Source: Granulosicoccus sp036478565
GTDB lineage: Bacteria; Pseudomonadota; Gammaproteobacteria; Granulosicoccales; Granulosicoccaceae
Direction: 5' to 3'
Length of the DNA: 64,000 bases
Assembly: GCA_965224525.1 (NCBI GenBank)
Contig: OZ245050.1
Coordinates: 4,154,001-4,218,000 of the forward strand
Shown here: in pieces, positions 52,388 through 61,499 of the stretch
Layout of the letters: every line of letters begins with the position of its first letter
Position numbering within the stretch: the first letter of the stretch is position 1
Translations under genes and position numbers: made by a program
Notes under the pieces: generated by a model
What the model saw: the letters and a program-made list of their open reading frames with translations, nothing else
Databases searched by the model: none
What the model was told of the DNA's origin: nothing

Positions 52388-52828
52388 GTGAAAAACGCGA
52401 AGAATCCACCACCACCAACCAATGTCTCACAGGTGTTTGATACTTGGCCACCGCCTGTCCGAAAGAAATTAATGTTGGTAAGACAATTGATATTTAGCGC
52501 TGCCGCAATCGAAGGTGTCGGCCCCATTACTGAAACGCTAAAATGGGGACAACCAGCCTACCTGACCGAAATCAGTAAATCCGGCACAACGATCAGACTT
52601 GGCAGTAATGCAGATACCGGTTCGTATGCCGTGTATTTCCACTGTCAAACGACCCTGCTTGCATCCTTTAGGGAAATGTATTCCGATGTGTTTCGATATG
52701 AAGGCAACCGGGCTATCGTCTTTGATATAAGCGATCATATTCCAGAGAATGAGCTAATGGTGTGTTTGACCATGGCCCTCTGCTACCATCGGGACAAGGT
52801 CGCAAGGTCATCAACCCGGTACCAATAG
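52388..52828 (+). CDS. DUF1801 protein
   Basis: A 146-residue cytoplasmic protein of the DUF1801/YdhG-like family: RKKLMLVRQLIFSAAAIEGVGPITETLKWGQPAYLTEI near residue 25, then GSYAVYFHCQTTLLASFREMYSDVF and NRAIVFDISDHIPENELM. The family resembles the fold of small iron- or ligand-binding proteins but has no established function. The start is GTG at 52388. It is followed directly by the PAP2 phosphatase, which begins 5 bases after its stop. Confidence 0.78.
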   Translation: MKNAKNPPPPTNVSQVFDTWPPPVRKKLMLVRQLIFSAAAIEGVGPITETLKWGQPAYLTEISKSGTTIRLGSNADTGSYAVYFHCQTTLLASFREMYSDVFRYEGNRAIVFDISDHIPENELMVCLTMALCYHRDKVARSSTRYQ

Positions 52829-52833
52829 AAACC

Positions 52834-53544
52834 ATGCAACGCTACGCGTTTTTCTGCTTGTTTTGTGCAGCTACATTTATTGCATTGCTTCTGTTTGTCG
52901 TGTTTGGCGCATCACAAAGTCTGATCGATGAGCCATTGAGCCTGTTGAGTCAATCACTGAAATCCGGCGCCGCTGACCGGCTGATGATCTCAACCACTAT
53001 GCTGGCCGATACTACAGTCAGCATCATTCTTATGGCAGCCTCGGTTTTGTTGCTGCTCGTTCTGCGACACTGGTGGCTGGCGCTACATCTTGCTGCCTCG
53101 TTCCTGGCTATCCGCCTGGCAGCCGTTGCTGTAAAAGTGCTTGCCGCACGCAGCCGCCCCAGCGAACTGTTTGAAGGCAGCGATGCTTTCAGCTTTCCCA
53201 GCGGGCATGCTAGCTCAGCCATGGCCCTGTACGGCGTGCTGGCGCTATTCCTTGCTGCCAATGTCAGTGCGCTCTGGCGACGCAGTATCATTCTCATATT
53301 CAGTATCGTTATTATTCTCGTTGCGTTCTCACGAGTCTATCTGCTGGCGCATTGGCCGACCGATGTTCTGGCTGGCATGTTTCTATCCTTGTCAATCATC
53401 ACAGCATTTGCCTGGCAACTTAAGCAGCACCCTGTGACCGAGCGATGGTATGCACCCGTCATGCTTCTTCTGACACTGCTTGTTAACGTCGTCTACCACT
53501 GGCAAGCACTTGCTGTAGAAATGCAGCGTTATTCCATCGCCTAG
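52834..53544 (+). CDS. PAP2-family membrane phosphatase
   Basis: A 236-residue integral membrane phosphatase (phosphatidic-acid phosphatase type 2 family; members act on undecaprenyl pyrophosphate, PgpP or diacylglycerol pyrophosphate). The three family motifs are present: KVLAARSRP near residue 102, PSGHASS near 124 and SRVYLLAHWPTDVLAG near 168. There are five or six membrane helices. The ATG at 52834 (MQRYAFFCLF) is preferred to the frame start at 52762, which lies inside the DUF1801 gene. The substrate cannot be chosen from sequence. Confidence 0.85.
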   Translation: MQRYAFFCLFCAATFIALLLFVVFGASQSLIDEPLSLLSQSLKSGAADRLMISTTMLADTTVSIILMAASVLLLLVLRHWWLALHLAASFLAIRLAAVAVKVLAARSRPSELFEGSDAFSFPSGHASSAMALYGVLALFLAANVSALWRRSIILIFSIVIILVAFSRVYLLAHWPTDVLAGMFLSLSIITAFAWQLKQHPVTERWYAPVMLLLTLLVNVVYHWQALAVEMQRYSIA

Positions 53545-53635
53545 CCTGCCAGGCCGAATAACAACACGAATCAGCATCGTTGGCTGAAAGACGAAAAGGT
53601 GCTTGCAGAGATTAGCAATCATTTGCAGTCTGCGA

Positions 53636-53875
53636 ATGACTGAGCTTCTTGATGATCTGCCAGAACAGGAACGGCTTGAATGGGAAAAGTCAACTACACG
53701 AGTAGTTGACATCGGAATTGAATCCGGAGACAGCAATCATCAAGCAGTCTTCACCATCACTCAGGATGTCGTCGAAGCAGCAGCACGGATTGGAGCTGGA
53801 ATCGCTGTTACTTTCTACCCGCATTACTCAAACACTGAACAGCCTTCTCGGTTTGCGCACGTCAAAATAGACTGA
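53636..53875 (+). CDS. Small hypothetical protein, DUF4279-like C-terminal part
   Basis: An 80-residue ORF (start ATG at 53636; 11 further codons are open upstream to 53603). The sequence STTRVVDIGIESGDSNHQAVFTITQDVVEAAARIGAGIAVTFYP resembles the C-terminal half of DUF4279 immunity-type proteins (the strand-helix ending near '..SPELLKRLAELG..'), but the N-terminal half of that domain is missing. It may be a truncated or diverged member, or coincidence. No ribosome site stands out. The neighbouring region is a PAP2 gene and an AraC regulator. Confidence 0.4.
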   Translation: MTELLDDLPEQERLEWEKSTTRVVDIGIESGDSNHQAVFTITQDVVEAAARIGAGIAVTFYPHYSNTEQPSRFAHVKID

Positions 53876-53958
53876 CGTAAGTACCTTCCTGGAAATCATG
53901 TTGTCCTCGGCCTGCACAACTATATTCAATAAATACAACAACTCATAGCAACTGCCGT

Positions 53959-54795
53959 TCATTCTATGCCAACTCGCTTACGGGGCCCTCGAAGCAACGC
54001 CGGCGTGATACCCAGCCTTCCCCGCATGGTAGCGGTAAGATGCGAATGGGAAGAAAACCCGCACTCCAGTGCTATTTGCATGACTGAAAGCCCACTACTG
54101 CAAAGCAGTTGCCTGGCCCGACCCACTCTCCGATCCAGCACATACTCATGAGACGATCGACCGGTCGCCGCTCGCATAGCGCGATTGAGAAACCCGGCCG
54201 ACAACCCACAGGAAGCGGCGAGTTCTGCAACCGTCAAGCGACCGCCCAGATGTGTTTCGATATATTCATCCAGCCGTCGCAATCTGCTACTGGTCAACCA
54301 GCGAGATGCCGATGGCTCGATAGATTCAGGACCAAGGACTCGCAGCACACTGCTCTCCAGTGCCATTATGTACTGCTCAATCAATAGCTCGTCCACACAG
54401 CCAGTCAGCAGTTGCCTGCGAATCGCATGTGCGGCATTCAGCGCTTTCTCGTCGAGGCAATCATTGAATCTTTCTTGCATCGGCTTGTTTTCATGTTGAT
54501 CTATATTCAAGGAAACAGTGAGATACTCTCCACCCTCGCTAGACTTGGACCACACCTCACAGCCCGCTGACAGCCATGACAGGCTGTTAGGCCGAGTGCG
54601 AAACGGCCGGATAACATCACCTGAAAACGCATGAAAACCGTTCTGCGTCTCGAAGGCAAACCCGATGACATCCTTTTCTGGAAGGTATGCCACTTCATAG
54701 GCGTTACGCGGCAATAAGGAAATTTGGTAGCCACCAATCGTCAGGCAACGTTCAGGCTCAAAACCATCAGTCTGGGTTTTTGTCGCATTGCTCAT
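53959..54795 (-). CDS. AraC-family transcriptional regulator
   Basis: A 278-residue protein. The C-terminal AraC helix-turn-helix pair is clear: RRLDEYIETHLGGRLTVAELAASCGLSAGFLNRAMRAATGRSSHEYVLDRRVGRARQLL near residue 175, then SVMQIALECGFSSHSHLTATMRGRLGITPALLRGP. The N-terminal half is a cupin-like sensing domain without recognised ligand. It is transcribed away from the threonine-dehydratase-like gene across a 117-bp gap, the usual position for a regulator of that gene. Effector unknown. Confidence 0.87.
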   Translation of the reverse strand: MSNATKTQTDGFEPERCLTIGGYQISLLPRNAYEVAYLPEKDVIGFAFETQNGFHAFSGDVIRPFRTRPNSLSWLSAGCEVWSKSSEGGEYLTVSLNIDQHENKPMQERFNDCLDEKALNAAHAIRRQLLTGCVDELLIEQYIMALESSVLRVLGPESIEPSASRWLTSSRLRRLDEYIETHLGGRLTVAELAASCGLSAGFLNRAMRAATGRSSHEYVLDRRVGRARQLLCSSGLSVMQIALECGFSSHSHLTATMRGRLGITPALLRGPRKRVGIE

Positions 54796-54912
54796 GGAAG
54801 CAACGCTAGCAGGGTTTCATCACATTTGCAGCCAAAGGGGTCTGGATTCTGACAGGCTTTTTTGATCAATCACGCTACAGTTGCTGTATTTCATTCACAC
54901 CGAGCCTAAAGA

Positions 54913-55890
54913 ATGCCGCTCTTTACCCGTTCAGAACTCGCCGCCGCCACAGAGCTGGTGCACCAGCACATGCCCGCCACACCACAGTATGTCTGGCCAA
55001 CATTGTGCAACCGCACAGGCACAACCGTCTGGGTAAAGCATGAAAACCACACTCCAACAGGGGCATTCAAGGTGCGTGGTGGAATCACCTTCATCGACTG
55101 GTTGAAACGAACTCACCCGGAAGTTCAGGGAATCATCACAGCAACCCGAGGTAATCACGGTCAAAGCCAGGCTCGAGCCGCAGCTGCAGCAGGCTTGCAA
55201 GCACGCATACTCGTACCGAAAGGAAATTCCCGCGAAAAGAACATGGCGATGCGAGCATTTGGTGCCGAGGTCATCGAATTTGGCGAGGATTTCGACACGG
55301 CCCGCGAGGAAGCTGGCAGGCAAGCTGAAGCTGATGGCCTGTTTCCGGTGCCTCCTTTTCACGCGGAACTGATACGCGGCGTTGCCACCTATGGCTATGA
55401 GCTGCTCACCGCCGCACCCGAAATAGAAACCGTCTATGTTCCCATTGGTTGTGGCTCTGGCATCTGCGGTTTGATCAGCGCAAGAGATGCTTTGGGCTTA
55501 TCCACAAAAATAGTTGGTGTGGTGTCCACCGAAGCGCAAACAGCAAAATTGTCTTTCGAGCGTGGCAAACTAACACCCACACCTTCTGCCAACACAATGG
55601 CTGATGGTATGGCGGTACGTGTTCCAGTGCAGGCAGCGTATGACATCTATTCAAAAGGTGCGGAGCGCATTATTGCAGTGAATGACGATGAAATCACTGA
55701 CGCCATGCGAATGTATTTTCAGGATATTCACAACGTTGCAGAAGGCGCCGGTGCGGCACCACTTGCCGGGCTAATGCAAGAACGCGACCTGCAACAAGGA
55801 AAAACAGTGGCAGTTATTCTGTGTGGCGGCAATGTTGATAGCGATATGTTCGCAACCGTTTTGTCAGGTCGCACGCCAGCACCTTCCTGA
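54913..55890 (+). CDS. Threonine/serine dehydratase-like PLP enzyme
   Basis: A fold-type II PLP enzyme of 325 residues. The PLP lysine is K53 in PTGAFKVRGG, followed by the TRGNHGQSQARAAA loop and the phosphate cradle PIGCGSGICG near residue 177; the C-terminus has GAGAAPLAGLM and LCGGNVD. Catabolic threonine/serine dehydratases and related enzymes share this pattern; the short length (no ACT regulatory domain) favours a catabolic type. Such enzymes release enamines that RidA removes, and ridA lies at 43126. It is divergent from an AraC regulator that probably controls it. Confidence 0.82.
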   Translation: MPLFTRSELAAATELVHQHMPATPQYVWPTLCNRTGTTVWVKHENHTPTGAFKVRGGITFIDWLKRTHPEVQGIITATRGNHGQSQARAAAAAGLQARILVPKGNSREKNMAMRAFGAEVIEFGEDFDTAREEAGRQAEADGLFPVPPFHAELIRGVATYGYELLTAAPEIETVYVPIGCGSGICGLISARDALGLSTKIVGVVSTEAQTAKLSFERGKLTPTPSANTMADGMAVRVPVQAAYDIYSKGAERIIAVNDDEITDAMRMYFQDIHNVAEGAGAAPLAGLMQERDLQQGKTVAVILCGGNVDSDMFATVLSGRTPAPS

Positions 55891-56052
55891 TGCCGTGAAA
55901 ATGTTTTCCGCCTCAGGAAAAAAAACCTGTGCCTCTGTCCAGGACCAACCAAACCATAGCTCAGCTGCGTGTAACGTCTGGTATATAGACAATCCCGGGA
56001 CATATCCTTTATTCTCAGTCATTACCCTTGTGAACTATTCGGAATACTGCCA

Positions 56053-58506
56053 ATGCCGGTTCTATTGACAACTTCACCACTCAAACAGATGTTGCTTGTT
56101 GTTCTATTGGGCTTTTCTCTGCCTGTAGCTGCAGATGGTCCTGAGCTAAAGATCGGTATTGACTGGACACTGCCCGATAGTACGACGCAGTCGCCAAATG
56201 GTGGGCTAATCCTGGAAAGTGGTTCCAGTTCTGCAAGCGATCCTGATGCCATTGGTGATTTCCTTGAGGTCATGTGGAGCCACAGTGAACCAGCTGACAA
56301 TGAGTTTGACTTCAGTGATTTTCAGCAACGACTGGCGCAGACAAGTGGCAAGGTTGTTGTCCGTCTTGAAGTCAATTCGAATTGCCATGCGCCTGCCTGG
56401 GCGAACCTGCCTCACCTTGACAATCAAAGTCTGCAATTCTGGAAGGCTGCTTACATCGATCAGCTGGATGACTTTGTCAACGCGTTTGCTGATGAGTTCA
56501 AAGCCAACAGCAAGATTATTGGCGTACAACTCGGTATCGCCGACGGTGAGTACTATCAGGATGCCGATGAAGACGGCATTCCCGAATCCAGCCTCTGCCC
56601 AACAGGAAACAATTTCGATGATCTTGTCAACGGTAGTGGTCGAGACGGCTGGGGAGAATTCTGGGTTAACGAAAATAACGGCTTTGATGAAGACGAGGCA
56701 AGTGAAGCAAACGGGCTGACGCCAGCGAACTTTGAAAGCTCTGTTAAAGAGATCATCGATATCTATGCAGATGCCTTCGGCGCCTATCGCTACAAACTGG
56801 CGTTTACCAATTTCGAAATTTTCGGACCGACCCCATACAACAACAGAATGCCAACCATTGTCGACTACGCCATGCAGCGCGGCATTGGTAACAGAGGCGG
56901 CGAAATCGAGGCCTGGATGCGGTATACAAACCAGGTGTATGGCGTTGATATGAAAACAGGTGCAAGTAACGACGGCAGCTGCTCACTGACATTTGATGAA
57001 AGTTTTGCCGACACCATTAATGGTCGCTACTGGGGCGATGAAAATGAATTCTATGGTGATGAAGACTGGATCCTGGACAGCGTTGGCCCTCTCAGCAATC
57101 AGGCCTATCGATTCTACGTCAGCTCCATGCGTGCACTGCAGCTGCGCCGTAACTACCTCTCCGTATACTCATCTGGTCAAACTTACCTGAGAAGCATAAA
57201 CAATCAATTCGAATATCAGTACTCAGGCTCAAATGCTTCCAACAGCTCGATGCTTACAAAATTTTACTCGGGTAACTTCATCAAATACCTGTCGAGAACC
57301 CTTGGCAGAACACGCAGCGATACGCCTGATGCGTTTGTCATGCTGGGTGAAAGAACCCTGGCTACCGGCTACGGACTATACCCACCTGAATATCTGGGTA
57401 CCTCCGAACCCTGTCTGATTGACGCAGAAAACGATGGCTACGCCAGAGTTGGAGAGTTCGGCCGTTGGTTATCCGTGGTGAGTTCCACCTCAGCCGATAC
57501 AGATATGCGAAAGGACATGCCGGCAGGTGAAGGAAACTGGGGGCTCAACATGATTGCTGAACGTGACAACGCCCATTACGAGCTCTATGCCAGAAAATCA
57601 CCCAGCCTGTTGTTTGACCTCAATGACCAGCTTATGCAGGAACGCTGCGCGAATGGATGCGATATCGAAGTGAAGGTCGTGTTCAGGGATGATCATCAAA
57701 TGAATCTTCAAGTCAGCCATGCCGGTGGCAACACTACGCAGCTGGCAACCACCGGAGATGGAAAAACCAGAACAGCAACTTTCCCGATCAGTGGCCTGTT
57801 TTCCAACAACTTTGGCAACGCCGATTTCAGCGTGCAGACAGCAGACGGAACAGAGCTATCCGTCTTGATGGCAAGAGTGAATATCCAGGGTTCCGCCTCA
57901 ACGCCACCAGCAGCTGAGCTTGTCTCGCCTGTCGGCAGCATAAATGACGATACGCCGAGCTACACCTGGAACAAGGTACCTGGTGCCACCTGGTACAAAT
58001 TGTGGGTCAACGACTCGACTGGCAACGTTATCAACCGATGGTACACAGCCGCCAGTGCGGGCTGCGCCGCTGGCTCTGCTTCTTCAACCACCTGCACGCT
58101 AACCCCAACGACTGATATCGCCTCTGGCTCCGCTCGGTGGTGGGTTCGAACCTGGAACAGCTCTGGCCCTGGCCCGTGGAGCAGTTCCAGAGCATTCAGT
58201 GTCGGTGGCGCACTACCGGCAGCGGCATCACTGAATTCGCCCGCAGGGCAGATCAATGACTCAACGCCCACCTATAGCTGGAATGCGGTGGCTGACGCTA
58301 CCTGGTACAGACTGTGGGTGCGAGATAGCACTGGTGTCATAATCAATAAGTGGTACCGGGCTCAGCAAACTGGTTGCGCAACAGGCACCGGCGAATGTAC
58401 TATCACTCCAGCAAACTCTGTTGCCGGTGCTGCACATTGGTGGATTCGGACATGGAACGGCTCTGGTTCTGGCCCGTGGAGCAGTGCCAAAGGCTTCAGA
58501 TTCTAA
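56053..58506 (+). CDS. Large secreted glycosidase-like protein with tandem C-terminal repeats
   Basis: An 817-residue exported protein. A signal peptide (about 1-27, ending PVAADG) is followed by an N-terminal TIM-barrel-like region: WSHSEPADNEFDFSDFQQRL near residue 75, RLEVNSNCHAPAW, and KIIGVQLGIADGEYYQDADEDGIPES, the latter with a Ca-binding-like DADEDG loop. The layout recalls GH42-like and other retaining glycosidases, but I cannot place catalytic acids with certainty. A middle beta region precedes two repeats of about 97 residues (617-715 and 721-817), each with SPxGxIxD-TPxYxW, ATWYxLWVxDSTG, WYxA, GC and WWxRTWN..G.GPWSS. These resemble FnIII or Ig-like modules of adhesive enzymes. 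Confidence 0.75.
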   Translation: MPVLLTTSPLKQMLLVVLLGFSLPVAADGPELKIGIDWTLPDSTTQSPNGGLILESGSSSASDPDAIGDFLEVMWSHSEPADNEFDFSDFQQRLAQTSGKVVVRLEVNSNCHAPAWANLPHLDNQSLQFWKAAYIDQLDDFVNAFADEFKANSKIIGVQLGIADGEYYQDADEDGIPESSLCPTGNNFDDLVNGSGRDGWGEFWVNENNGFDEDEASEANGLTPANFESSVKEIIDIYADAFGAYRYKLAFTNFEIFGPTPYNNRMPTIVDYAMQRGIGNRGGEIEAWMRYTNQVYGVDMKTGASNDGSCSLTFDESFADTINGRYWGDENEFYGDEDWILDSVGPLSNQAYRFYVSSMRALQLRRNYLSVYSSGQTYLRSINNQFEYQYSGSNASNSSMLTKFYSGNFIKYLSRTLGRTRSDTPDAFVMLGERTLATGYGLYPPEYLGTSEPCLIDAENDGYARVGEFGRWLSVVSSTSADTDMRKDMPAGEGNWGLNMIAERDNAHYELYARKSPSLLFDLNDQLMQERCANGCDIEVKVVFRDDHQMNLQVSHAGGNTTQLATTGDGKTRTATFPISGLFSNNFGNADFSVQTADGTELSVLMARVNIQGSASTPPAAELVSPVGSINDDTPSYTWNKVPGATWYKLWVNDSTGNVINRWYTAASAGCAAGSASSTTCTLTPTTDIASGSARWWVRTWNSSGPGPWSSSRAFSVGGALPAAASLNSPAGQINDSTPTYSWNAVADATWYRLWVRDSTGVIINKWYRAQQTGCATGTGECTITPANSVAGAAHWWIRTWNGSGSGPWSSAKGFRF

Positions 58507-58517
58507 ACGGAAGAGCA

Positions 58518-59123
58518 CTATCTTTCGCCAATGGCATGAATGGAATCCACATCAACTGCAACTTTTTGATGTGTCGTAAACAACACCACACAGCGTTTCC
58601 GTAATGACTCCATCATATTATTAACAACCTCAACACTGGCTCGGTCAATTGCGGCCCACGGTTCGTCAAGCAACACGACTGGCGGGTCGCCGACAAGGCT
58701 TATCAATATTCCTGCCTTGCGCCGTTGTCCAGCGCTGGCATGCCCAATTGACAGATCCGGCGGCAACGACAACTGCTGGCAAATCGCGTCACCGCTCCAG
58801 GACGGGCACTGCCGAAATGCGGCGATGTATCGGTAATATTGTTTGACTGTCAGGAAATCCGGCAAGTCATCCGGAAACGGCGCAAAACCGACCATTGAGC
58901 GAGCAGTTACGCTCTTGGCTGGATCATGTCCGCAAACGCGGACACTACCCGACGTTGGTTCAAACTCTCCGCACATGCATTTCATCAGTGTGGATTTGCC
59001 TGTGCCATTTACACCGCGCAGCTCATGCAATCCGACACCCAAAGACAGGTTGAGAGGACCTAGAAACGGGCCGGCTCCATAACGAAACGTCAGATCCGTC
59101 GCGCTTAGTTCTGGCGTTGACAT
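58518..59123 (-). CDS. ABC transporter ATP-binding protein
   Basis: A 201-residue nucleotide-binding subunit. Walker A is GVNGTGKSTLM near residue 37, the ABC signature appears as ASAGQRRKAGIL near 128 and Walker B as VVLLDEPWAAID near 151; the H-loop is FTTHQKVAVD. Its closest shape is the CcmA/export class of short ATPases. It follows the 423-residue membrane protein by 23 bp on the same strand and is taken to energise it. It converges with the large secreted protein gene, leaving 11 bp between stops. Confidence 0.87.
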   Translation of the reverse strand: MSTPELSATDLTFRYGAGPFLGPLNLSLGVGLHELRGVNGTGKSTLMKCMCGEFEPTSGSVRVCGHDPAKSVTARSMVGFAPFPDDLPDFLTVKQYYRYIAAFRQCPSWSGDAICQQLSLPPDLSIGHASAGQRRKAGILISLVGDPPVVLLDEPWAAIDRASVEVVNNMMESLRKRCVVLFTTHQKVAVDVDSIHAIGER

Positions 59124-59146
59124 TAGATAGCTGACATTCCTACAAT

Positions 59147-60418
59147 CTATAGCGCAGAAGCGCCGCGCCAGGCTCTTTGCAAGCGCCGTCGTAACAATTT
59201 TCCTCGCCAGTCAATGGCTATCAAAAGTATCACCAGTACGACTATCATCACGATAGATCTTGACCACCATTCAAGCATCAGGAAAATGGTTGTGCACGGA
59301 AACAGACACAATGCGGCCAGCCCAACCTTACTGGCACGATCAGGGTTCCACAACGATACCAGCAGCGCAACCGCCGCGACAATGCTAACCTGCAAAAACG
59401 AACTGGAATATCCAGACAGCGGTAACAGTAAAAACGCCATCAAGGCTGGCGGCGTTGATGCAACAAGAAACAGGCTCGCCAAGCGCAGTCGAGTCGGCAC
59501 AACACGATCCGGAGCAATCACTCTTGCACCCCAGATGGTTACCAGCGAAGACAGAATAGCAGCGCTGCTCAGAACAGCCAGGCTGACAACAATCAACGAA
59601 CCATTGTCCTGACATTCATCACGACAGTTCTCGTTGAGCCACACAATAGCCATGAAGGCAACACCTGCAAGCGGTTGCATAATGGAAGGTAGCCATTGAC
59701 GCCAGGACATTGCCAGGACCTGATAGTCAATATGCAGTAGTGCTTGCAAGATACTGTTGTCTGCTCGAGCAGCAGTTGTTCGTTGATTGCGATGGTACGC
59801 AGTAAACGTGCGAGAAATATATCCAATAAACAATGGCGTCACCAACACCAGTGGTGCGACTACGAAAACCAAAACTGTTTGTGCCGTTGCTGCGACCAGA
59901 ACAACGATTAGTGAACCTGATAAAATGGCGATAACCTGCCAATGGCGACTGCGGCACGCAAGGCTGGCAACAGCCACTGCTGACGCCAACCAGCCTGTGC
60001 AAATCGCTACTGTTTGATCACTACCTCCTATCCATAGAATGAATGCAAACGGCCAGGAAAGGATCATTGCCCACGGCATTAGTGCAAACCCAGGATTTAC
60101 TACTCTCAGCGGCTGCCTGCGCAAGCTGGCTATAGCAGGTGGCAACAAAGTTCTGCTTAACACGGCGCTGGAGGTGACGAATGCGAGTGAGATACAAAGC
60201 AGCACCACGAGGCGGAAATGGACACTTTCTTCAATAGCCATCAGGAAGGGTGTTATCAACCGTTCGGTCAAAACGCCTGCAAACAGTGTCAGACCAACTA
60301 CCTGCACAATCATCAGGCGATTGACACGTGGACCAACTGCTAACGCAACAAACCTGACGACTGCGAACGCTTGTGCTGCGGACGCAAATTGTAGCCCCGC
60401 TACAGATGCTTTGCGCAT
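59147..60418 (-). CDS. Polytopic membrane protein, presumed ABC permease
   Basis: A 423-residue protein with about 10 to 12 membrane helices, for example 31-55, 66-90, 112-132 and 140-160, and several in the C-terminal half (LVVSLAVLSSAAILSSLVTIWG, FLQVSIVAAVALLVSLWN, SIVMIVVLVILLIAI). No domain is recognised. The ATP-binding gene starts 23 bp downstream, so the pair is best read as a two-component ABC-2-like exporter in which this protein is the transport channel. The N-terminus begins MRKASVAGLQFASAAQAFAVVRFV. A 208-bp gap with a tandem repeat separates it from sucD. Confidence 0.7.
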   Translation of the reverse strand: MRKASVAGLQFASAAQAFAVVRFVALAVGPRVNRLMIVQVVGLTLFAGVLTERLITPFLMAIEESVHFRLVVLLCISLAFVTSSAVLSRTLLPPAIASLRRQPLRVVNPGFALMPWAMILSWPFAFILWIGGSDQTVAICTGWLASAVAVASLACRSRHWQVIAILSGSLIVVLVAATAQTVLVFVVAPLVLVTPLFIGYISRTFTAYHRNQRTTAARADNSILQALLHIDYQVLAMSWRQWLPSIMQPLAGVAFMAIVWLNENCRDECQDNGSLIVVSLAVLSSAAILSSLVTIWGARVIAPDRVVPTRLRLASLFLVASTPPALMAFLLLPLSGYSSSFLQVSIVAAVALLVSLWNPDRASKVGLAALCLFPCTTIFLMLEWWSRSIVMIVVLVILLIAIDWRGKLLRRRLQRAWRGASAL

Positions 60419-60600
60419 TTGGGTACCCGCATTGAAACAAGCGCTGCCCTGGTCACAGTCGTTTCACCCAAATTATCAAATGAGCTGGCGCTAGTCGATA
60501 CATCGCCACTAATCACCGGTTTTCCCCGCCCTGGATGCCCATTTAAGGCCTTTATAACAGGATAACCAGGCTTGTTTCTCTGAGTATTCAAATGCTTACT

Positions 60601-60630
60601 GTGGTCCGACCCCCAATTACCCCCAATTAC
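60601..60630. repeat. Tandem 10-bp repeat across the sucD stop codon
   Basis: CCCCAATTAC occurs twice in direct tandem at 60611-60620 and 60621-60630, preceded by GTGGTCCGAC. The sucD stop (TAA, minus strand 60629-60627) lies in the second copy. The same segment read on the minus strand (GGGGTCGGACCAC) resembles the GGGGTCAGACC-type motif sometimes seen beside repeat-associated elements. No other feature was found in the 208-bp gap. Confidence 0.45.
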
Positions 60631-61499
60631 CAGCCGGTGGCTTGCTGGACGGCTTGGCCGAGTTCGGCGGGGGAGCGGGTGATGGTGACGCCGGCGGCTT
60701 CGAGGGCCAGGAACTTGTCATCGGCGGTGCCTTTACCACCGGCGATGATAGCGCCAGCGTGACCCATGCGTTTGCCAGGCGGTGCTGTAACACCGGCTAT
60801 ATAGGCTGCTACTGGTTTATTGACGTTGGACTTGATGAAGTCTGCTGCCTCCTCTTCTGCCGTACCGCCGATCTCGCCGACCATCAGTATGGCTTCGGTT
60901 TGTGGGTCATCCTGAAATAAGGCCAGCGCATCGACAAAACTGGTGCCGGGAATTGGATCACCACCAATGCCGATACAGGTGCTTTGCCCGTACCCCAGGT
61001 CGGATGTCTGTTTGACGCACTCATAGGTCAGCGTACCGGAGCGCGAAACGATACCGACCTTACCGGACTGATGAATAGAACCCGGCATGATACCTATCTT
61101 GCATTCTTCCGGCGTAATGATGCCCGGGCAGTTTGGGCCTATCAGTCGAACGCCGTTTTGTTCAACCGCGATTCGCGCCTCCAGCATGTCGAGCGTGGGA
61201 ATGCCTTCGGTAATACAAACGATAAGCTGCACTCCGCTCTCGGCGGCTTCAATAATGGAGTCCTTGCAAAACGGCGCAGGCACATAGATGACGGTGGCAT
61301 CAGCTCCGGTTTGTTCCACTGCGTTGCGTACGGTATTGAACACGGGCAAACCCAAGTGTTCACTGCCACCTTTTCCAGGGGTTATACCACCGACCATTTT
61401 GGTGCCATAGGCAATGGCCTGTTCTGAGTGGAAGGTGCCCTGACTGCCGGTAATGCCCTGACACAAAACCTTTGTGTTTTTATTGACGAGAACGCTCAT
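60627..61499 (-). CDS. sucD: Succinate-CoA ligase [ADP-forming] alpha subunit
   Basis: Alpha subunit of the TCA-cycle enzyme that makes succinate and ATP/GTP from succinyl-CoA. The 290-residue protein starts SVLVNKNTKVLCQGITGSQGTFHSEQAIAYGTKMVGGI, and has GPNCPGIITPEECKIGIMPG, RSGTLTYECVKQTSDLGYGQS, and GHAGAIIAGGKG, which holds the phosphorylated histidine region. Its ATG overlaps the sucC stop by 4 bp. It is the last gene of the lpd-sucC-sucD series. Confidence 0.96.
   Translation of the reverse strand: MSVLVNKNTKVLCQGITGSQGTFHSEQAIAYGTKMVGGITPGKGGSEHLGLPVFNTVRNAVEQTGADATVIYVPAPFCKDSIIEAAESGVQLIVCITEGIPTLDMLEARIAVEQNGVRLIGPNCPGIITPEECKIGIMPGSIHQSGKVGIVSRSGTLTYECVKQTSDLGYGQSTCIGIGGDPIPGTSFVDALALFQDDPQTEAILMVGEIGGTAEEEAADFIKSNVNKPVAAYIAGVTAPPGKRMGHAGAIIAGGKGTADDKFLALEAAGVTITRSPAELGQAVQQATGW

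Noticed and set aside
56053..58506. GlyGly-CTERM substrate of the rhombosortase
   Set aside because: The C-terminus ends in the second beta repeat (GPWSSAKGFRF) with no Gly-Gly, hydrophobic helix and basic tail.
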